From the NCBI RefSeq assembly GCF_031453975.1, contig NZ_JAVDPW010000020.1:3579-67578 (forward strand): a DNA stretch of 64,000 nucleotides. The letters are read 5' to 3'. Within the stretch, counting starts at the first letter, position 1. Each line of letters opens with the position of its first letter. This document shows positions 59,262 to 64,000 of the stretch, in pieces. The translations under genes and the position numbers were made by a program. Source of the DNA: Inquilinus ginsengisoli_A. GTDB taxonomy: Bacteria; Pseudomonadota; Alphaproteobacteria; DSM-16000; Inquilinaceae. Below the pieces are notes generated by a model. The model saw only the letters and a program-made list of their open reading frames with translations, was not told the DNA's origin and did not search any database.

Positions 59262-59921
59262 TCAGGCCCGCGTCAGGGCGAAGCGGGCCTCGGCGACCCG
59301 GCCGGCGAGGCTGATGGCGAGGTTGATGACCAGGAACACCAGCGCCGCGCCGACCAGCGTCTCGAACGGCCGGTAGCTCGCGCTGGCGATCTGCTGCGCC
59401 GTGCGCAGCACGTCGACGACGGTGATGACGGACAGGAGGGCGGTGCCCTTCACCACGATCGTCGCCTCGTTGATCAGCACCGGCACGATGCGGCGGAACA
59501 GCTGCCGCAGCACCACCTTGAACCAGATGATCCGCGGCGGCAGGCCGAGCGCGGTGGCCGCCTCGATCGGGCCGCCGTCGATGGCCGCCAGGCCGCCGCG
59601 CATGCTCTCGCTGACGAACACCATGCTGTTGAAGGCGATGGCGGACACGCCGGCGACCTCGGGCGAGAGATCGAGGCCGATCGCCGGCAGCACGTAATAG
59701 GCGATGAAGATCTGGATCAGCAACGGCGTGCCGCGCACGAAGCTGATGAGGATGGCGACGGCGATGTTCACCGCCGCGATCTTGAGCGAGCGCAGGATGG
59801 TCAGCGCCGTGCCCAGCAACAGGGCGAGCAGCATGATCACGGCGGCCAGGCGGATGTTCACCAGCGCCGCATTGGCCAGCCCCGGCAGGATCGACATGAG
59901 GTGGTCGAGCTTGAAGCCCAT
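59262..59921 (-). CDS. HisQ-like amino acid ABC permease
   Basis: A 219-residue permease with about five helices. Typical segments are ISFVRGTPLLIQIFIAYYVLP and the EAA loop EAATALGLPPRIIWFKVVLRQLFRRIVP. It follows the binding-protein gene by 82 bp, the largest gap in this operon, where a processing site or weak promoter could lie. Forms the pore with the HisM-like protein. Confidence 0.92.
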   Translation of the reverse strand: MGFKLDHLMSILPGLANAALVNIRLAAVIMLLALLLGTALTILRSLKIAAVNIAVAILISFVRGTPLLIQIFIAYYVLPAIGLDLSPEVAGVSAIAFNSMVFVSESMRGGLAAIDGGPIEAATALGLPPRIIWFKVVLRQLFRRIVPVLINEATIVVKGTALLSVITVVDVLRTAQQIASASYRPFETLVGAALVFLVINLAISLAGRVAEARFALTRA

Positions 59922-60003
59922 CGTCCAGCGCCTCTCTCGGATCGGACCGCAATTCGGGGGCCGGCGCGCCTGCCTGCGGCGACGGCCGCGCCGGCGCCCG
60001 GGC

Positions 60004-60861
60004 TCACATCGCGTCGGGCGGGAGATAGCCGCTGTCCGGGATCTTCATCTCGAAGCCGAACCATTTCCTCTGCAGCGCGCCGAGGCGGCCGTCGTCGCGC
60101 ATCGTGCGGATGATGGCGGAGATGGCGTCGCGCAGATCCTTGTCGTCGGGCCGAGTCACCCAGGCGAGGAAGGTGTAGCCGCCATCGACCGGGGTCGGCA
60201 TCGCCAGGTCGAAAACGTCAGGCCGTTCCTTCACCAGCACGGCCAGGCTGGGCAGCGACTGGATCACCGCATCCACGTCGCCATTGGCCAGCGCCACATA
60301 GCTTTCGGGAAAGGCCGTGAACAGCTTCAGCTCCTTGAAGCCGGTGCCGCCGGCGGCCTTGAGCTTGGCATCGACGGCCCGGGCCACCGGCTCGGTCGAC
60401 GACGCCAGCTGGGTCGCCACCACCTTGCCGTTCAGGTCTTCGACCGCCGCCATCGGGTCGCCCTTGCGCTTCAGCGCATAGGGAATGCCGTCGGCGATCG
60501 GCAGCGTGTAGGCGTAGCGCTTGGCGCGCTCCTCGTTGATGCCGACGGTGGTGGCCACGAAGTCGAACTTGCCGGCGAGCACGCCCGGCAGGATGCCCTG
60601 CCAGGGCAGGTCGAGCTGATTCAGCTTGGTGACGCCGAGGCCCTTCACCACCTCGGCCAGGATGTCGGGGCCATAGCCGACGATCTTGCCGTCCTGCACG
60701 AATTCGAACGGCGGAAAGGCGGCCTCGGTGCCGACGGTGAGCTCGCCCGTCCGCTTGATCTTCTCGAGCGTCGTCTCGGCGAAGGCCGGCTGGAGGACAA
60801 GGAGGCCCATGCAGGCAGCGCCTGCGAGAAGACCCAACACCCTGCGGTTGATCCACGACAT
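60004..60861 (-). CDS. Periplasmic amino acid-type binding protein
   Basis: A 285-residue SBP_bac_3 protein with a Sec signal peptide (GLLAGAACMGLLVLQPAFAE). The mature part begins TTLEKIKRTGELTVGTEAAFPPFEFVQDGKIVGYGPDI and includes DFVATTVGINEERAKRYAYTLPI. The LPWQGILPGVLAGKFDFVA stretch is the family's ligand-contact region. Ligand unknown; flanking ureohydrolases argue for a guanidino compound such as arginine derivatives or guanidinobutyrate. It starts 53 bp after the first ureohydrolase gene. Confidence 0.92.
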   Translation of the reverse strand: MSWINRRVLGLLAGAACMGLLVLQPAFAETTLEKIKRTGELTVGTEAAFPPFEFVQDGKIVGYGPDILAEVVKGLGVTKLNQLDLPWQGILPGVLAGKFDFVATTVGINEERAKRYAYTLPIADGIPYALKRKGDPMAAVEDLNGKVVATQLASSTEPVARAVDAKLKAAGGTGFKELKLFTAFPESYVALANGDVDAVIQSLPSLAVLVKERPDVFDLAMPTPVDGGYTFLAWVTRPDDKDLRDAISAIIRTMRDDGRLGALQRKWFGFEMKIPDSGYLPPDAM

Positions 60862-60914
60862 GGCAGCGCCTCTCTGTTGTGTTTGGTTTTTTTGTGCTGG
60901 GAACAGGCGCCGCC

Positions 60915-61880
60915 TCAGGCCGGCGGCGCGTCGAAGTAGTTGGCCCGCACCGCGGCGCCGATCAGGTTGACGATCAGTCGTCCGGCGGCGATCGACGTGA
61001 TCATGTTCACGTCGATGGACGGCGTGATCTCGACGATGTCCATGCCGAGCACTCGGCCCTTGCGCACCAGGCCATGGATCAGCTTGCGCACCTGGTGGAA
61101 GGTCAAGCCGCCTGGCGCCGGCCCTTCGACCGCCGGCATGACGCTGGGGTCCAGGCCGTCGGCGTCGATGGTGATGTAGTACTGGCCGCCATCCGGGATG
61201 CGATCGAGCACGGCGTCCATGCCACCGTCATGCACCTCGAAGGCCGGGATGATGTTCGAGCCGTAGGCGGCCGCCGCATCGACCTCCTCGGGCCGGGCGC
61301 TGCCCTGGGCGCGGATGCCGATCTGGAAGATCTCGCCGATATGGGCCATCTCCGACGCCCGCCGGATCGGGCTCGACAGGCCGTCGCGCACGCCGTTCAC
61401 ATCGTCCCGCCAGTCGATATGCGCATCGACCTGGATCAGCGTGATCGGCCCCCGCCCCTCGAAGGCCCGCAGGATCGGGATCGGAATGCCGTGATCGCCG
61501 CCGATCGTGATCGGCATGGCGCCCGCGGCAAGGATCTTGCGTACCGCCTCCTCGGCGCGGCGGTAGTGGCTGCGGAGATCGGTCATGTCGGCCGGCACAT
61601 TGCCGACATCGACCACCTTCAGCGCCCGGCCGCCATAGATCGGGCCGCCGACGTCGAAGTCGTAGCGTTCCAGGCTGCGGCAGACCCGGTCCGTCGCTGC
61701 CCGCACCGCGTCCGGCGCCTTGGTCTGGTCGTTGGTGATGGCCGCGGCGTCGTAGGCGCTGCCGAAGGGGATGCCGAGGATCGCGACATGCGCGTCGAGC
61801 CGGTCGAGATCGGTGCAGATCGGAGACCAGAGGAAGCTCTGATGCTTCAAGGAAGGCGGTACGGTCAGCGGCAACGCCAT
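60915..61880 (-). CDS. Ureohydrolase (agmatinase/guanidino-acid hydrolase type), copy 1 of the operon
   Basis: A 321-residue ureohydrolase. Ligand motifs are ITIGGDHGIPIP (His), VDAHIDWRDDVNG (Asp-His-Asp) and ITIDADGLDPSVMPAVEGP (two Asp). It starts at ATG 61880 with GGAGG 5 nt upstream. It is first in the operon and divergent from LysR at 62039. Only scattered identity with the copy at 56746 is seen outside the metal motifs, so the two probably have different substrates or partner as unlike subunits; both ideas are inference. Confidence 0.9.
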   Translation of the reverse strand: MALPLTVPPSLKHQSFLWSPICTDLDRLDAHVAILGIPFGSAYDAAAITNDQTKAPDAVRAATDRVCRSLERYDFDVGGPIYGGRALKVVDVGNVPADMTDLRSHYRRAEEAVRKILAAGAMPITIGGDHGIPIPILRAFEGRGPITLIQVDAHIDWRDDVNGVRDGLSSPIRRASEMAHIGEIFQIGIRAQGSARPEEVDAAAAYGSNIIPAFEVHDGGMDAVLDRIPDGGQYYITIDADGLDPSVMPAVEGPAPGGLTFHQVRKLIHGLVRKGRVLGMDIVEITPSIDVNMITSIAAGRLIVNLIGAAVRANYFDAPPA

Positions 61881-62038
61881 GAATCCTCCGAATACTGGCG
61901 GCGGATGGTGCCGGTTGTTTCGGCAACTGCTCGGCAATTGAGCATCCGCCCGGTCGTTACTGGGATGCCGAAGCTTAGGCACCGATCGGGCGCGCCGAGG
62001 ATGACGGTCGACGAAACCGTGCTTGTAGGGGATGCAAC

Positions 62039-62959
62039 ATGGACCAGCTGACGCACGCGCCCGTGCCGCCGATCAGCGAGGCGGACCTCCGGCTCCTGCG
62101 CATTTTCCGCGCGGTGGCGGAGGCCGGCGGCCTCACCGCTGCCGAACGGCCGCTTGGCATGGAGCGGTCGACGATCAGCCGCCACCTGCAGGCGCTGGAG
62201 ACCCGGCTCGGCGCCCGGCTGTGCTTCCGCGGCCCGGCGGGGTTCGAACTGACCGCCTTCGGCGCGAGCGCGCTCCAGGCCGCCATCGCCGCCTGCGACG
62301 CGCTGGAGACGGTGCGGCACGAGCTCAACCTCGCCCGCAACATCCTGACCGGAGAGCTGCGCATCGGCATCGCCGACAACTGCCTGTCCAACCCACGCTG
62401 CCGGCTGGTCGGCGCCCTGGCCCGCTTCCGCGAGATCGCGCCCGACGTGACGCTGAACCTGTCGATCGGCCTGCCGGACGAGCTGGTCGAGGGCATCTCG
62501 GAGCGGCGCCTGCATCTCGCCGTCAGCGGCCAGCCGGCCGGCAACCCCAGGCTCGACTACCGTTCGCTCTTCACCGAGGAGTTCCGTCTCTACATCGCGG
62601 CGGATGTGCAGCCGCCGCCCGGCCTCGCCGAGCTGAACGGCGGCGGCTTCGCCCTGGTGACCCGGACCAACGACCGGCGCACGCAGACCCTGGCCCGCCA
62701 TCTGGACCTGAAGCGCATCGCGGTCGCCTTCGGCCTGGAGGCGGTGGCCACGATGGTCGCCGGCGGCGGCTTCGTCGGCTTCCTGCCGACGCATTATGCC
62801 GAGATGCTGACGCCGATGTACCGGCTGCGGGAGGTCGGCGGCGCGGAGGCGTTCCGCTACACGACCCAGTTCTCGCTGATCTGGGCCGTCGACCGGCCGC
62901 TGTCACCGAGCGGTCGCCTGTTCGTCCGCCTCCTCGCGGATCTCCCGGAAGGGGCCTAG
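62039..62959 (+). CDS. LysR-family regulator of the ureohydrolase/importer operon
   Basis: A 306-residue regulator. The helix-turn-helix is at about residues 18-75 (IFRAVAEAGGLTAAERPLGMERSTISRHLQALETRLGARLCFR). The ligand domain follows (GELRIGIADNC; LARFREIAPDVTLNLSIGL). It is divergent from the first ureohydrolase gene by 158 bp, so it likely activates the guanidino operon. Downstream lies the truncated alcohol dehydrogenase, not co-directional. Confidence 0.9.
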   Translation: MDQLTHAPVPPISEADLRLLRIFRAVAEAGGLTAAERPLGMERSTISRHLQALETRLGARLCFRGPAGFELTAFGASALQAAIAACDALETVRHELNLARNILTGELRIGIADNCLSNPRCRLVGALARFREIAPDVTLNLSIGLPDELVEGISERRLHLAVSGQPAGNPRLDYRSLFTEEFRLYIAADVQPPPGLAELNGGGFALVTRTNDRRTQTLARHLDLKRIAVAFGLEAVATMVAGGGFVGFLPTHYAEMLTPMYRLREVGGAEAFRYTTQFSLIWAVDRPLSPSGRLFVRLLADLPEGA

Positions 62960-63026
62960 CCGCGAGGACGGCCGATCGGAGACCACGATCGGGAGAGCCT
63001 CCGGATCGCACAACGGACAGGCTGGC

Positions 63027-63209
63027 CTATCGGCCGAAATCCAGCACCAGCCGTCCCAGGACCTCTCCCCGGCGCAGTCGGGCAAGAGCCTCGTTCACCT
63101 GGTCGAACGGCACCGTCTCGACCGTCGCCGCGACCAGGCCGCGGGCCGCGAAATCCACCGCCTCCTGCAGGTCCTGGCGGGTGCCGACATTGGAGCCGCG
63201 GATCGACTG
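63027..63209 (-). pseudogene. C-terminal fragment of a zinc alcohol dehydrogenase (AdhP-like)
   Basis: Reading leftward, about 60 residues fit the end of AdhP-type alcohol dehydrogenase: IRGSNVGTRQDLQEAVDFAAR, then GLVAATVETVPFDQVNEALA and RLRRGEVLGRLVLDFGR before TAG. The N-terminal 280 residues, with all zinc ligands and the Rossmann fold, are missing. The break lies at about 63209, where the sequence switches to an isochorismatase-like gene on the other strand. Confidence 0.85.
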
Positions 63210-64000
63210 ACAATGCGGCCATTGTGCTGATCGATCATCAGGTCGGTACGATCACCCTCACGCACTCTCACGACCTCAACACGATGAGGGACGCTTCGCT
63301 CAAGCTCGCGAAAATCGCGAGGGCCTTGAACATCCCGGTGGTTTTGACGTCGAGTATGGAAGATCAATTCCGGGGCCTGCCCTGGCCCGAATTTGAACAG
63401 ATTCTCCCGGAAGCGTTCGCCGCGCGTATCAAGCGTCCCGGGATTGTCAACGCCATGCACCACGACGGCTTCAACAAAGCGGTCAAGGCGATGGGCCGCA
63501 AGAAGCTGATCGTCGCCGGCGTCACGACCGAAATCTGCGTGACCTTCCCCGTGCTGCAGATGCTGGACGAGGGCTACGACGTCCAGGTGGCCGCAGACGC
63601 ATCGGCGTCAATGACGAAGACCGGACATGACCTCGTCTTGCGCCGGATGGAGCAGCACGGTGCCGCTATCACAACCGTGTACCAGATCGTCTCCCAGCTG
63701 ACGCTCGACTGGTCGACCCCGAAGGGTCGCGAGCTCGCGGCGGTTTTCGGCTGGGCGCGAGCCCCGGCCCAGATCACCCTCGTCTCATCAGGCGGCCCCG
63801 GGCGCAGGCTTCGGTGGCCGCTTCCGCATCTGATCTTCATGCCTGGGACTGCACACCCGGGCATCGTCTTCGGCCGTGTCGCCGACCAATTGGGCGCCAT
63901 TCGCGGCTGCGGAGTGCGGCAAGACTGGGCCGGACGCTGCCAGGGGCCGCGCTTTGGTCGCCCTGTGCACGATGGTCGGGGCGCTGACGATGTCCCGGAT
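63206..64000 (+). pseudogene. Isochorismatase-family hydrolase gene, 5'-truncated at the junction, continuing out of the window
   Basis: From 63206 the plus strand reads TDNAAIVLIDHQVGTITLTH, the isochorismatase core with catalytic Asp, then PVVLTSSMEDQFRGLPWPE, RPGIVNAMHHDGFNKAVKAM and VAGVTTEICVTFPVLQMLDE with the catalytic Cys. This fits YcaC-like cysteine hydrolases. The first few codons and the start ATG are absent because the alcohol dehydrogenase fragment is joined there; the first in-frame ATG (63284) lies after the catalytic Asp. After about 63745 the frame stays open to the window edge but no longer resembles the family, so a second break is possible. Confidence 0.7.

Noticed and set aside
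60862..60914. Possible guanidine riboswitch before the binding-protein gene
   Set aside because: No conserved ykkC-type ACG boxes or matching stems could be found here or in 61881-62038.
63788..63970. Minus-strand 60-codon frame at the right edge
   Set aside because: No similarity or ribosome site; it overlaps the degrading end of the hydrolase frame.

Overview
The window is a chromosomal segment of a very GC-rich Gram-negative bacterium, most likely an alphaproteobacterium of the Rhodospirillales type. The signs are the phenylacetate gene order with both a PaaX-type and a TetR-type regulator, many ABC-importer operons with dedicated LysR/AraC/GntR regulators, Tat-type signals on several binding proteins, and intergenic palindromes of the 'GTCATTGCGAGC...' kind common in this group. 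The genus is an inference. No rRNA, tRNA, CRISPR array, transposase or phage gene was seen. Almost all DNA is catabolic and accessory metabolism.

Layout. 1-2.9 kb: end of a branched-chain 2-oxoacid dehydrogenase operon (lipoyl E2, fused E1 alpha/beta), divergent from an Lrp/AsnC regulator. 3.0-7.9 kb: Rieske oxygenase, GMC oxidoreductase and class II aldolase operon, divergent from a GlxA/GbdR-like AraC regulator. 7.9-19.6 kb: phenylacetic acid (PAA) catabolon: TetR regulator, paaX, paaABCDE, a RelE/ParE toxin-antitoxin pair, paaK-paaI-paaG on the minus strand and divergent paaZ. paaF, paaH and paaJ are not here. 19.6-23.4 kb: zinc phospholipase C/S1-P1 nuclease-like enzyme behind a Pho-box-like promoter, a lipase, and an HAD phosphatase. 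23.6-27.3 kb: four secreted proteins of unknown function (the last a DUF4424 protein), an ArsR/SRPBCC pair, and a 273-bp palindromic element. 27.3-37.1 kb: eight-gene resorcinol/hydroxyquinol operon with its own LIV-type ABC importer and an AraC regulator. 37.2-41.3 kb: sugar or polyol genes, an AcuI-like reductase and an orphan response regulator lacking its phospho-acceptor Asp. 41.4-48.0 kb: nucleoside hydrolase divergent from a 2OG-Fe(II) oxygenase, polyamine-type ABC importer and GntR regulator, with a perfect palindrome between them. 48.0-55.6 kb: seven-gene operon (NitT/TauT-type importer, FAD oxidoreductase, CaiB-like CoA-transferase, CaiD-like hydratase, 7Fe ferredoxin) with divergent LysR. 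55.6-63.0 kb: remnant of a urea/guanidine-carboxylase-type ABC ATPase, a DUF1989 protein, two ureohydrolases and an amino-acid-type importer with divergent LysR. 63.0-64.0 kb: a scar in which an alcohol dehydrogenase tail abuts an isochorismatase-family gene.

How the genes work together. The PAA genes activate phenylacetate (PaaK), epoxidise the ring (PaaABCE, with PaaD for maturation), isomerise (PaaG) and open and oxidise the ring (PaaZ). PaaI salvages CoA. Three near-identical 23-bp palindromes link the TetR gene, the paaG/paaZ promoters and a site at 21 kb into one probable regulon. The resorcinol operon converts an imported phenol to hydroxyquinol, then maleylacetate, then 3-oxoadipate.

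The best candidates for undescribed biology are the two-ureohydrolase/DUF1989/importer locus, the nucleoside hydrolase/2OG-oxygenase/importer locus, the 48-54 kb CoA-ester operon, and the four-gene secreted-protein operon at 23.6-26.0 kb. All functional assignments come from reading motifs by eye; no database search was run.
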